DNA from: Clostridia bacterium
GTDB taxonomy: Bacteria; Bacillota; Clostridia; Oscillospirales; CAG-272
Direction of reading: 5' to 3'
Assembly: GCA_017646005.1 (NCBI GenBank)
Contig: JAGCNJ010000073.1
Coordinates: 1 to 35,782, forward strand
DNA: 35,782 nucleotides
Under the pieces are notes generated by a model. That model did no database searches, had not been told where the DNA came from, and saw only the letters and a program-made list of their open reading frames with translations. The position numbers and the translations under genes are program-made. Positions 15,747 through 24,700 of the stretch are shown piece by piece (the first letter of the stretch is position 1; each line of letters begins with the position of its first letter).

Positions 15747-16646
15747 TTAAAGTCCTAAAATTTTTTCTGCATTCGTGCGTACAAGCTTTGTGTAGTTTTC
15801 GATTGAAATATTACCACTTTCAACCATCTCATTCAAAAAGTCGTTGAATTTATATGGGAAGCTCTGTCCCTCAAGGCAATAATCGGTGCCGTAAAGCACG
15901 CGGTCGGAAAATTCTTCTATAAAGCGAGCGGCGTGCTCAGGATCGCGCATAAGTGCGTTTGATCCGCTCGTAGCCGAAAAATCGCAGTAAAGATTTCCGT
16001 ATTCACGCAAAAGCTCGGTTATCCTTCCGCCGTCGACCTTTCCTGCGGGCCAGCTGTCACGCGTAGCATCTGTGTTATCTGACGAAATCTCGGTCCAGAA
16101 AACCTGGGAATGACCTAAGAATATAAGATCAGGATGCGCCTTAAGCATCTTTTCAAGACGGGGAAGACCGAGATCATCGACCACACCGTAGCTGTAAAAG
16201 CCTGCGCCGATATGTAGAAGCACGGGAAGACCAAGCTCCTCACAGCACGAAAAAATGCGGTCCATATCGGGGCTGTCCACGTATACGTTTGAGGTTATTT
16301 CTCCAACGCCCCTTGCTCCTATAGACTTGTAAAACTCAAGAATTTTAGAATAATCCTGCTTGCCGTCATTTGATATACAACGAGGGTCGATGTTGCAAAA
16401 CCATAAAAAGCGGTCGGGGTATTTTTCCGAAAGGTATTTTGCTTCTTCACAGGAATTTACACTCACCTGACCTTCAATTGAAATTAGCGGCAATAAAACG
16501 CTCTTTTCCACACCGATTTCATCGAATAATTTAAATAGCTGCTCTGCACCTACAAACGTTTTCCCGTTGTATAACGGTGGCATGTATTCGGGAAAAAGCT
16601 GAACGTGTGAGTGAATATCGATCTTTTTGATACCCGAAGTTTTCAT
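15747..16646 (-). CDS. Amidohydrolase family (TIM-barrel metal hydrolase)
   Basis: A 299-residue cytoplasmic protein of the amidohydrolase-2 group. The HxH metal motif is in DIHSHV (His12, His14). Further candidate ligands are His in VLLHIGAG and FLGHSQVFW and the late Asp in LYGTDYC. The group includes decarboxylases, lactonases and hydrolases, so the exact reaction is not clear. It is the first gene of the operon transcribed away from the AraC gene. GGAGG lies upstream at a rather long distance (13 nt), so initiation may be weak. A hydrolytic or decarboxylating step ahead of the aminotransferase and dehydrogenase would fit a short pathway. Confidence 0.88.
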   Translation of the reverse strand: MKTSGIKKIDIHSHVQLFPEYMPPLYNGKTFVGAEQLFKLFDEIGVEKSVLLPLISIEGQVSVNSCEEAKYLSEKYPDRFLWFCNIDPRCISNDGKQDYSKILEFYKSIGARGVGEITSNVYVDSPDMDRIFSCCEELGLPVLLHIGAGFYSYGVVDDLGLPRLEKMLKAHPDLIFLGHSQVFWTEISSDNTDATRDSWPAGKVDGGRITELLREYGNLYCDFSATSGSNALMRDPEHAARFIEEFSDRVLYGTDYCLEGQSFPYKFNDFLNEMVESGNISIENYTKLVRTNAEKILGL

Positions 16647-16688
16647 AAATACGAGTTTTCCTCCGTAATGATCAAGCTTTATACACTA

Positions 16689-16717
16689 ATTATGACAAAA
16701 ACAAGTGCTTTTTTCAA
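16689..16717 (-). promoter_or_regulatory. Probable promoter of the amidohydrolase operon
   Basis: On the minus strand, TTGAAA (16717-16712) and CATAAT (16694-16689) have a 17-bp spacer. The -35 and -10 are weaker than at other promoters in this window, which fits activation by the adjacent AraC-type regulator. I cannot identify the AraC site with confidence. Confidence 0.65.
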
Positions 16718-16791
16718 TGAACTGTATTGACACAAAAAAAGCACGTGGTTGACTTTTGTGCGGCAAAAACGTCAAATTCAGGTCAATAACG

Positions 16792-16817
16792 AAAAGAACC
16801 GCCACGTTTGGCGGTTC
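16792..16817 (-). terminator. Terminator of the AraC gene, overlapping its stop codon
   Basis: A 9-bp stem (16796-16804 with 16809-16817) has a 4-nt loop, followed on the minus strand by TTTTC. The TGA stop of the regulator (16818-16816) lies at the base of the stem. Confidence 0.85.
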
Positions 16818-17664
16818 ATTTTGCTTTTCTTCTTTTTCCCGGAGATATTCCGTATTTGCTCTTGTAGCTTCTGTATAAATAGTTTACGTTTTCAAAGCCA
16901 CACAGCTCGGATATTTCACTTATGCTTTTGTCGGCTTCAAGTAAAAGCGTGTCACATACGGCAAGTCTGTAATCTCTTAAGTATTCCATGGAGCTTTTGC
17001 CCGTTATTGCCTTGAAAACCCTGCAGAAATAATGCTTGCTTATGCCGCATATACTTGATAGAGCATCAACCGTGATCTGCTTACGGTAATTGTCCCTTAT
17101 GTGACGCATGGCAGGCTCAATGACGCGGTATGAATTAAGAATGCTTTTGTTAATGGCGTTTTCACGTTTTTTTATAACTCCGCCACGCAGAAAAAGAGCA
17201 AATAATTCGGTCATAAGTCCTGTGATAGCACTTTCATAATGCAAAAGCTTTTTGCTGTATTCGTCAGCAATGCTCGTCAGAATAGTATTCATACGTGAGT
17301 TTTGCCTGTAGATCGGGGCAAAGCTTTCCATTCGTGCAAAGAGCATCGCGCGCAGGTCAAGCTCTCTTGAAAAATCAAAATAATCCGGAGATATCATAAA
17401 TAAATGGTATTTACCCTTGGGATTTCCGTGCGCGATCGTGGCATGAAATTCGTAAGGATTGATAACGACAATATCTCCCGCATTTGCATATATGGCTTCT
17501 GTGCCGATGATAAGCGTTGAGCTGCCCTCGTAAAAATATTTGATCTCGATATGCTCGTGCAAAGTGCTTCTTTCAGCTTCAACATTATCGATTTTTGATA
17601 TAGCATCTGTGCGGATAATGAGCTTGTCCGTGTACTTTTGCATAAAACCAGACTTTTGAGGCAT
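16816..17664 (-). CDS. AraC family transcriptional regulator
   Basis: A 282-residue cytoplasmic regulator. The N-terminal half is a cupin-type AraC ligand domain (HEHIEIKYFYEGSSTLIIG, then GDIVVINPYEFHA). The C-terminal double helix-turn-helix covers about residues 185-280 and includes ALSSICGISKHYFCRVFK and ISEISELCGFENVNYLYRSYKS. CGGAG lies 6 nt before the ATG. It has its own promoter and terminator and is transcribed in the same direction as, and just upstream of, the amidohydrolase operon, so it is the likely sugar-responsive activator of that operon. The inducer is unknown. Confidence 0.94.
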   Translation of the reverse strand: MPQKSGFMQKYTDKLIIRTDAISKIDNVEAERSTLHEHIEIKYFYEGSSTLIIGTEAIYANAGDIVVINPYEFHATIAHGNPKGKYHLFMISPDYFDFSRELDLRAMLFARMESFAPIYRQNSRMNTILTSIADEYSKKLLHYESAITGLMTELFALFLRGGVIKKRENAINKSILNSYRVIEPAMRHIRDNYRKQITVDALSSICGISKHYFCRVFKAITGKSSMEYLRDYRLAVCDTLLLEADKSISEISELCGFENVNYLYRSYKSKYGISPGKRRKAK

Positions 17665-17709
17665 ATAAAGCTCCGTTCTGCCGTAAAAGCGGCATAAAAG
17701 TATATAAAT

Positions 17710-17738
17710 ATTGTATTATAAAGTCACAAAAAAGTCAA
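17710..17738 (-). promoter_or_regulatory. Promoter of the AraC gene
   Basis: On the minus strand, TTGACT (17738-17733) and TACAAT (17715-17710) are separated by 17 bp. A better-looking TATAAT nearby has only 12 bp to this -35, so it is less likely to be the -10. Confidence 0.7.
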
Positions 17739-17740
17739 GT

Positions 17741-17795
17741 AAAAACAGCTCTCTTTGTATATTGACCACTTGCGGTCTTAAGAGAGCCGTTTTTA
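17741..17795. terminator. Terminator after the LytTR/kinase operon
   Basis: An outer stem GCTCTCTT (17748-17755) pairs with AAGAGAGC (17780-17787), enclosing an inner GACC/GGTC hairpin (17764-17777). T runs lie on both sides, so it can act on the minus strand after the sensor kinase gene and could work in both directions. Confidence 0.82.
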
Positions 17796-17814
17796 AGTTT
17801 ACGGTATTGAGTAC

Positions 17815-19104
17815 TTATTCGTTAACCGAAGGAGAGTTGTCTATGATAACTCTGGTTATGAAAATTCCTTCGTTCACGGTAAACTGACAGTTTCCGCCGA
17901 GCTTTTGAGCCAGGTGGCGTATGCTTTGAGTGCCGTATCCATGCCCCTCTTTCTTTGATTTGGGAAGCCCGTTTGTAAATTCCGGCGTTTGGTCTACGGG
18001 GTTTTTGACCGAAAGTAAAAGCTTTCCGTCTGAAGCCTTTAGCATAAGCGAAACGATGCGTTGCTCAATCGGCAGAGCTGTTACAGCATTAAGAGCATTG
18101 TCAAGCGCGTTTGACAGTATTGAGGAAAACATGATTTCATTTGTGTATATTTGGTCAACGATGACTAAATGAGCAAATTTGACGTTATGAGCTTCGCATT
18201 TTGAATCAAAGTCGGATAAAACGTAATTTATAGTATCGTTAGCGCAAAAACGTTTGGGTTTTGTGCCGTCAACCTGCTCGGTATAAGAATTTATCAGATC
18301 TCTTGCTGTTGATTTGTCATCCGTGTCAACGCATACAGCAAGCGTGCTTAAGAATAAGCGAAGATCGTGGCGGAGCATACGGATTTCACGTTCACTTCGT
18401 CTGATTGTTTCAAGCTCCTTGGCCTGCTGTTCAACAGTGATTCGAGTAATCTGCTCGTTTCGCTCGGCATCGTTTTTTTTCTCGTTTTCCTTGTAGTACA
18501 CTATGGTAAATACGGTAAATACAATGGAAAGGAAGAATGGCATAAATTCTGCAGCGATTCGATTGTTGTCAAGCCAGATTCTCGTATAAATAACGGTTGA
18601 ATAGTCAAAGACGTAATAAACGGTCGGAATAGTTGCAAATATAAAAATGCTAAGCGCATTCTGCTTAAGTATTGCCGAAAATAATCGAGACACAAAAAAA
18701 AGCGTTATAGCAAATACAATGATCAGAACTGCGATTCGCGAGTAGTATTCAACAACCTTGCTTCCGGATATAGAATAAGCGAGTACACCGAACCATTTCG
18801 CAGGCTGACAAAACAAATACGCTGTAAAAACAGAAATAATGGCAGTGTCCGTGCGCTTGTGAAAGTGAAATATGAGTAAGAGTGTCAGCGGCAAGTGTAT
18901 TATAACAGGGTATAGCTTCCAGATCAGAGCCTCACCGAATATAAAAAACAGGATAGCCTGAAGTGCGCTGAGTATAGCACAGAAAATAAAGGCTGTCAGG
19001 ATGTTCTTTTTCGTGAAAGGCATATCAGCAAAGGAGACAGACAAAAATACACCGAACAGAAGAACTGCAAATCCGTGAATGAGAATCATAATTTGTTCAA
19101 TCAT
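17815..19104 (-). CDS. GHKL sensor histidine kinase (AgrC-type)
   Basis: A 429-residue membrane kinase. About six hydrophobic helices fill residues 1-205, followed by a coiled stretch (205-245). The phosphoacceptor motif is LRHDLR with His246; the N box is SNALDNALNAV (about 331-341) and the G box GHGYGTQSIRHLAQKLGG (387-404). It is the HPK10/GHKL type that pairs with LytTR regulators and often senses peptides. The start is ATG 19104, with GGTGAGG about 6 nt upstream, and overlaps the regulator gene by 8 bases (ATGATTGA); an in-frame TTG at 19128 is less likely. Its signal is unknown. No AgrD-like peptide gene or AgrB protease is visible next to it. Confidence 0.92.
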   Translation of the reverse strand: MIEQIMILIHGFAVLLFGVFLSVSFADMPFTKKNILTAFIFCAILSALQAILFFIFGEALIWKLYPVIIHLPLTLLLIFHFHKRTDTAIISVFTAYLFCQPAKWFGVLAYSISGSKVVEYYSRIAVLIIVFAITLFFVSRLFSAILKQNALSIFIFATIPTVYYVFDYSTVIYTRIWLDNNRIAAEFMPFFLSIVFTVFTIVYYKENEKKNDAERNEQITRITVEQQAKELETIRRSEREIRMLRHDLRLFLSTLAVCVDTDDKSTARDLINSYTEQVDGTKPKRFCANDTINYVLSDFDSKCEAHNVKFAHLVIVDQIYTNEIMFSSILSNALDNALNAVTALPIEQRIVSLMLKASDGKLLLSVKNPVDQTPEFTNGLPKSKKEGHGYGTQSIRHLAQKLGGNCQFTVNEGIFITRVIIDNSPSVNE

Positions 19105-19828
19105 CGTATACCTCACCTGCCTTGCCAAAAGTTAATTCAAAGTACGCGGTTTCGAAAGCCTTGTGGGAATTTCTTGAAATCGGTATGCGGCATCCTGAGC
19201 GCATCGTTATTTCCTTGGGCGTGTATTTGCTTATCCGGTAAATGTTTACTATGTAGCTTCGGTGACATTTGAAGAATCCGTCGCTTGCATTAAGCTTGTT
19301 GTCGTAAACATAAAACGGCTCGTTTGATTTGATCTGTGTATTGTCTGAAAGAAAGAAAACTACGTGCTTACCCTGAGCCTCCGCGTATTCAATGCTTCTG
19401 AGTTCAATGCGGTGAACCGAAAGAGCATCCTTGATCATAATATATTTCGAGTTGTCAATAATGCTTGCATATAACTGACTAAGACACGAATAAAGCTTGT
19501 CCTTGTCAATAGGCTTGAGCAGATAACCATTTGCCTGAACCGAATATGAATCGATGGCAAATTCCGAAGATGAGGTGAGAAAGACAAGCTTTACAGCCTT
19601 GTCGATCTTTCGTATCTGTGCGGCGGTTTCTATTCCGTTTATAAGCGGCATTACTATGTCAAGTAAAATGATGTCGAACGGATTTTTAAAATGAGCTTCT
19701 ATAAGTGAATCACCGTCAGAAAAAAGCTCTGTTATAACGTCCTCTGATTCTTTTTTCCATTCTGATACCAAAGAATCAACTTCTGATAGAAAGTGTGACA
19801 TATCGTCACAAATCGCGATGCGAAGCAA
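19097..19828 (-). CDS. LytTR-family response regulator
   Basis: A 243-residue two-domain regulator. The receiver domain has the acidic pair Asp8/Asp9, phosphoacceptor Asp57 in IILLDIVMP, and Lys105 in LLKPID. The C-terminal LytTR DNA-binding domain (about 145-240) has IEYAEAQGKHVVFF and FFKCHRSYIVNIYRI. The start is TTG 19828, about 10 nt after AAGGGGG; frame continues upstream to 19879, but through the -10 region of its own promoter. It is co-transcribed with the kinase. Its binding site is probably the pair of direct repeats in the divergent intergenic region, which would let it control both itself and the surface operon. Confidence 0.92.
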   Translation of the reverse strand: MLRIAICDDMSHFLSEVDSLVSEWKKESEDVITELFSDGDSLIEAHFKNPFDIILLDIVMPLINGIETAAQIRKIDKAVKLVFLTSSSEFAIDSYSVQANGYLLKPIDKDKLYSCLSQLYASIIDNSKYIMIKDALSVHRIELRSIEYAEAQGKHVVFFLSDNTQIKSNEPFYVYDNKLNASDGFFKCHRSYIVNIYRISKYTPKEITMRSGCRIPISRNSHKAFETAYFELTFGKAGEVYDD

Positions 19829-19878
19829 GAAAACACTTCCCCCTTTACAATAACGATACAAAACCAACCAATGATACA

Positions 19879-19907
19879 ATTATAACAGAAACAAAAAAAT
19901 TTTTCAA
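19879..19907 (-). promoter_or_regulatory. Promoter of the LytTR/kinase operon
   Basis: On the minus strand, TTGAAA (19907-19902) and TATAAT (19884-19879) have a 17-bp spacer. The direct repeats lie immediately upstream of the -35, where an activator or autoregulator would bind. Confidence 0.82.
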
Positions 19908-19919
19908 CGCCCTTTAATA

Positions 19920-19953
19920 CATTTTGTTCCTTAAAAGATGCATTTCGTTCCTT
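19920..19953. promoter_or_regulatory. Two direct repeats 21 bp apart, candidate LytTR operator
   Basis: CATTTTGTTCCTT (19920-19932) and CATTTCGTTCCTT (19941-19953) differ at one base and start 21 bp apart, two helical turns. Known LytTR regulators such as AgrA bind two 9-bp direct repeats with about 12 bp between them, usually with a GTT core; both features are present. The site lies between the divergent promoters, upstream of each -35. Assignment to this regulator is inference. Confidence 0.65.
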
Positions 19954-19958
19954 TCGTG

Positions 19959-19987
19959 TATTTTCACACAACATATTGTGGTATAAT
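19959..19987 (+). promoter_or_regulatory. Extended -10 promoter of the surface operon
   Basis: TATAAT at 19982-19987 is preceded by TG at -15/-14 (TGGTATAAT), an extended -10. The 17-bp-spaced -35 (19959-19964, TATTTT) is poor, so an activator is probably needed; the direct repeats end only 5 bp before it. A small dyad CACAA-N4-TTGTG (19967-19980) lies inside the spacer and may be a second control site. The leader to the first gene is about 100 nt. Confidence 0.68.
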
Positions 19988-20015
19988 TTTGAAGAATATA
20001 CAGGTTTTGTAATTA

Positions 20016-20070
20016 CGGATACCCTGTGCCTGACATCCCATTAACGATTTTGCAAAGGTATCCGGGGTAT
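20016..20070 (+). promoter_or_regulatory. Leader RNA with two alternative pairings
   Basis: CGGATACC (20016-20023) can pair perfectly with GGTATCCG (20057-20064). The overlapping ATACCC (20019-20024) could instead pair with GGGTAT (20065-20070). The structures exclude each other. There is no T run, so any control would act on RNA stability or translation. It does not match a riboswitch class I know. Confidence 0.4.
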
Positions 20071-20096
20071 AAGACAAAAAGATGTACTGAAATGGA

Positions 20097-21782
20097 GTGA
20101 CTGACATAAAGCTGAAAATCGTAATATTTTTGACCCTGAGTCTGGTGATGCTTATGGCGATACCGATATTGGCGACGGATGTAAATGAACCGTATGCGGA
20201 CGCACTTGCAGAGCTCGGGCTTTTTAAGGGGACCGGAAACGGATATGAATTAGAGCGCCCTCCAACAAGAGCAGAAGCGATAACACTTCTTATCAGAGTC
20301 TTGGGCAAGGAGGAAGAAGCGCTATCCGGAGATCATGAGCATCCGTTTGCCGACGCAGGCTGGGCGGATGCGTATATCGGATACGCCTATGAAAACAATA
20401 TCGCAAAGGGGATATCTCCAACAGAGTTCGGAGCATCGTTGATGATAGACCATAAACAGTATTCAACGCTCTTACTTCGAGTGCTCGGGTATTCCGATGA
20501 TGTCGGCGGACAGTTTACTTATGAACAAGCCTATGAGTTTGCCGCCCATAAGCTCGCACTCAAGTGTGATGCAGACCGCTTTACCAGGGGTGAGCTTGTA
20601 AAGCTTACCTATGCAGCGCTGAATGCACCGATGCACAGATCGAATAAAACTCTCGCCAAAAAGCTGATGTCCGACAAGGTATTTACTCAAGGTGATCTTG
20701 CGGCGGCAAAGGCAAAATTACCGAGAGAAGATCAAAAAACTGCGGTTCTTATATACGCAGTTGCATCCGATCTTGAAAGCAAGCTCGGTATGTTGTCGAT
20801 GGATATAAACGAGATACTGGATGCGCAGTCCGCGAATATTGAAATACTGATGCAGACGGGCGGAACGAAGAATTATCGCAATACACTTCTTCAAGGCGGA
20901 AGGACGCAGCGATTCAGAATTTCCGACGATAGGATCTCGGATATCAACGTGCTTGATGGTGCGGATATGTGTAATCGTCAAACCTTTACAGATTTCCTCA
21001 CCTATGCAAAAGAGAACGTGATCGCCGACAGATATGTGCTCGTTATGTGGGATCACGGAGAGGGAACGCTTGGAGGCTTCGGGCGGGATGAGTTAAATGA
21101 AAATGCCTCACTCTCGCTTGCGGATATGAAATCGGCTATAGAAGCATTCGGAAAAAATATTGATATCGTGGTGTTTGATGCCTGCCTGATGGGAACGGTA
21201 GAATGCGCATATGCGCTTTCCGACACATGTACGTATCTTGTGGCATCGGAGGATATTACCCCTACCGAGGGTATCTATTATACGACATGGCTCAATTCGC
21301 TTTCAAACGATATGAGCCTTTCAACAGAGGAGCTTGCACGGCTTATCGTAGATTCGTTTATAGTCCATTCGCCTAAAGACAGGGAAGACGTGATGATGTC
21401 GGTTATAAGGCTTGATAATATATCGATCCTTACAGATGAGCTTGCCCGTACGCTACAGAGGATTTCAGATAATAAAATAGCCGAAAGGCTTGCAATAGCA
21501 GAGCTTGTCCCGTACGGAGATAATGACGGATACGATCAATACGACCTGCTTGGCGTGTTTGATAAGATTGATGTTGATATAAGTGACCTTGCGGTCGCGC
21601 TTGAAAGAACGCTTTACTATAAGCGAAGTGCAAAAGACGGTAAATACAGCGGTATGGCACTGTATCTGCCGCTTAAGCGTAAGGATGACTACGCAGATGT
21701 AAGAAACGTTCTGAATGAAATTGAATATCCCGAAGGGCTTATTTCGGTTCTTGATACAATAAATGAAACAAACGGAGGATAA
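20097..21782 (+). CDS. SLH-domain clostripain-type (C11) cysteine protease
   Basis: About 561 residues from GTG 20097. A signal peptide (KLKIVIFLTLSL core) is followed by three SLH-like modules (about 31-72, 83-132, 135-176), which bind secondary wall polymer. A C11/clostripain caspase-fold domain follows, with the catalytic His in MWDHGEG (His320) and Cys in DACLMG (Cys363), and the downstream ASEDITPTEG motif of the family. It is thus a wall-bound protease, likely with Arg-type or related specificity. The start is odd: GTG overlaps its own ribosome site TGGAG, whereas ATA at 20106 is 8 nt from it and would begin a classic MKLK signal peptide. An upstream in-frame stop at 20088 rules out a longer form. 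First gene of the surface operon; it may trim the secreted partners. Confidence 0.9.
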   Translation: MTDIKLKIVIFLTLSLVMLMAIPILATDVNEPYADALAELGLFKGTGNGYELERPPTRAEAITLLIRVLGKEEEALSGDHEHPFADAGWADAYIGYAYENNIAKGISPTEFGASLMIDHKQYSTLLLRVLGYSDDVGGQFTYEQAYEFAAHKLALKCDADRFTRGELVKLTYAALNAPMHRSNKTLAKKLMSDKVFTQGDLAAAKAKLPREDQKTAVLIYAVASDLESKLGMLSMDINEILDAQSANIEILMQTGGTKNYRNTLLQGGRTQRFRISDDRISDINVLDGADMCNRQTFTDFLTYAKENVIADRYVLVMWDHGEGTLGGFGRDELNENASLSLADMKSAIEAFGKNIDIVVFDACLMGTVECAYALSDTCTYLVASEDITPTEGIYYTTWLNSLSNDMSLSTEELARLIVDSFIVHSPKDREDVMMSVIRLDNISILTDELARTLQRISDNKIAERLAIAELVPYGDNDGYDQYDLLGVFDKIDVDISDLAVALERTLYYKRSAKDGKYSGMALYLPLKRKDDYADVRNVLNEIEYPEGLISVLDTINETNGG

Positions 21783-21783
21783 C

Positions 21784-24700
21784 ATGAAAAAGAGATTATT
21801 GGCAGTCGTACTTGTTTTTGTGATGCTTCTGGCATGGATGCCGACGCTTGGGGTTGTACCTGTAAGCGCAGAACCCGCCACTGACTATTGGTATAAGCTT
21901 CAAATAAAAACCCGTGATGAATCGAATGCCGGTACCGACAGTGAAATACACGCCGGCTTCAAGCTTTACACCGGCACAGTTTATGAAGAAGAGTGTGATA
22001 TATCTGATTACAACGACTTCGAAAGGGGAGACGACGATTCTTATTTACAGACTCACAAGTGCTATCCTTGGATGATAGAACACGTTTATCTGAAGCATAA
22101 CGGCGGTGGTATTGCTCCCGACTGGAAGCCCGGCAGAGTTAAGGTGTGGTTGCCTAAGATCGACGGTACTACATCCAATTCCTCGGTTCTTGATGTTGCA
22201 TTGGGTCGAAAGAATCCTTTCACAAACAACGGAAGCTCTGTTGGCTCGGTTACATTTTCCGGAACCATGGAGAAGGGTGATACAAAAACGCTCAGCATAG
22301 CCGAGCTTACCAGACGTAATTTCACCTCTGTGGGTGAGTTCAATAAGTGGGATTGGGCAGGTCCGAATTCAAACGGCACTATTTACGTTGGTGATGACAC
22401 TACCGGAACCTTCTCACTGAGCTGGGACGGAACGGTAACCGACCAGTACGGTACATACAATATCTTTGCATATGACGATCCGGCTAAGCTTGAAATCAGC
22501 AACAGCTTCAACACCGGAACAACGTCAATGTTCATAAACGCTTTCAAGGCACCGACATCTGATAAAGCCGGCGGTTTGAGCCTTACATATCAAGAGATTT
22601 ACAATGAGATGAAGGCAAAGGGAATCGGTAAGGCGACTCTCAAATTTACTCTCTCTGTTCCGGCTCGTTCTTCAAATCCCGGTGATCATTTCAATAAAGG
22701 GGACTCTTACCATACACACGTAGAACAGGTTGTTATCTACCGTAAATGCTTTGATATCGGCAAAGTAAGCTACTCGGAAACTCCTGTGTTCACAGCGCGC
22801 AAGGATAACGATTATCTTAACAGCGCAAAGAAGAACGTTACAATAACAGTATCTCCCACAGAGCTTCATTGCTCCTCTTCGATTTCCGATTCGGAAATAA
22901 AAATGATTGTAACGAATTTCAGCTGTAATGCTGAGCTTTACAGCGGAAACGGTACAAGCGTAAAGCTTGCAGATTTGAGCTATGCACCGTCAAGCGACGG
23001 TAAGAAGATCGTGTTTACGGGAAGTGTACCCGCAAACTTTACAAGTAACGGCGCGGGTGTTAATCTCCACCTTACAAATGTTTCTACAAAATATAATGGT
23101 GTAAAGTATCTGCTGAACAGCGGCAGTACAACGTGGGATCATTACATATCCACACTTAAGGTAGATACGCAAAAGCCTACCGTAAGCATAACCGATAAAG
23201 ACGGTATAGGGCTTGATATATCAAATGAACTTGCAAGAACGCATACCTTCTATTTAAGCGGAAGCGAAACGCTCTATAAGTCAAATACGGCGCCGCATCC
23301 TGCGGACGATGAAGCGTTTGTGAATTATTCGCTTCTCTATGACGGAACAAAGATCCCCGTAAATAACTATAACGGTACAACCGGTTCTTACCTTAACGTA
23401 ACAGTACCGGTATCTACCGCAGTACTCGAGGATATGCCCATCACGCTTAAGACAGCAACGGCATCCGAGGGTGTCTATACACTTGCATTTGACGGATATG
23501 ATGACGCAGGCAACCCTATTTCAAATAATAAGGTAGAAAACGTTCTTATTGACTCTGTAGCTCCGAGATATACCCTTGTGGAAAGCAAGTCATATCAGGA
23601 TGCACAGAAGATAAAGCAGGTAGAGTATAATTTCACTCTTGCCGATCTGTGTAATTCGTATAAGGATACACTCGGCTCATGGTCAAGACTTTACTATGTG
23701 TTTGTACCAAACGGACAGGAGATTCCGGAATTTGATGCAGATACTATAACCGGTGAGATCGCGACAACTATTGGCAGATGGAATTTCATAGAGGCTGATG
23801 AAAACGGTGAGCTTCCGACGATCCTTATCTCGATAGGACTTAAGGATAACTTTGAAGGAGATCTTTATCTGCTTTCAAAGGATAGCGTAGGAAACGCTAC
23901 CCAGGTTATAAAGTTTGCCTCTGATCTCAAGATATATAACTTTGAAACAACAGATACGATCGAAACAAGCGCTAATCTTGTTCCGGCAAAATCGTTTGAT
24001 ATTTCCTTTAAGGAAACAGTTTCGGGTATCGATGGTATTTATAAGACCGAATACCGCTGGGTTCCCGTTTCAGCAACTGCCGAGCCTATAACACAGAGCT
24101 ATATCGTATATGACGGACAGGACGTCGGCGCAGGTGTACAGCGTGGCGACGATGGAAATGAGGTCATACTCAACGGTACGTATAAGCTCGAATATAAAGT
24201 AACCGAAATAAGATCCGGCAATACGGTTACCTTTGAAAAGAACTATGTCTTTGATAACCTCGCTCCTACCATAGACGTTTTTTGGGAGAGCGTATATTCA
24301 GAGCCGCAGAGAATACAGCAGGCAACGATCGTAATCGAAGATGTGACCGGTGTTGAAAACGCGGCATATAAGATCTATACAAATGATGATGAGCTTGTCG
24401 GCGAGGGCGTTCTTACACCTACAGTCAGCGGAGACGGCAAGATCGGAGTTCGTGAAAGCATTAAGCTTCAGCCAAAGGAAAACGGCGTTTACTACCTTGT
24501 AGTAACTGCAGTTGATATAAACGGTGATAAAGAAGTGTATACCGCACCCGATAGCTTCTCGATTCGTGCCAATAAGCCTACCATAGCGTCTGCCGGTGAT
24601 GATATTTCGGTGAAGAACGATGGTATTTCGGTAACGTCGTCACAGGATTATACAGTATATCTTCAGGTGCTTGATAATATGCTCTGCGCAGACTCGCTTG

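Noticed and set aside
17815..19828. Complete Agr-type quorum system
   Set aside because: Only the AgrC- and AgrA-like genes are visible; I found no AgrB-type membrane protease or AgrD-like short peptide frame beside them.
20016..20070. c-di-GMP riboswitch in the surface operon leader
   Set aside because: A TTGCAAAGG stretch recalls one element of the class I motif, but the remaining conserved elements and the second helix are missing.
21763..21783. Seven-residue longer start for the first giant protein
   Set aside because: The GGAGG ribosome site lies inside that extension, and ATG 21784 starts a standard signal peptide.
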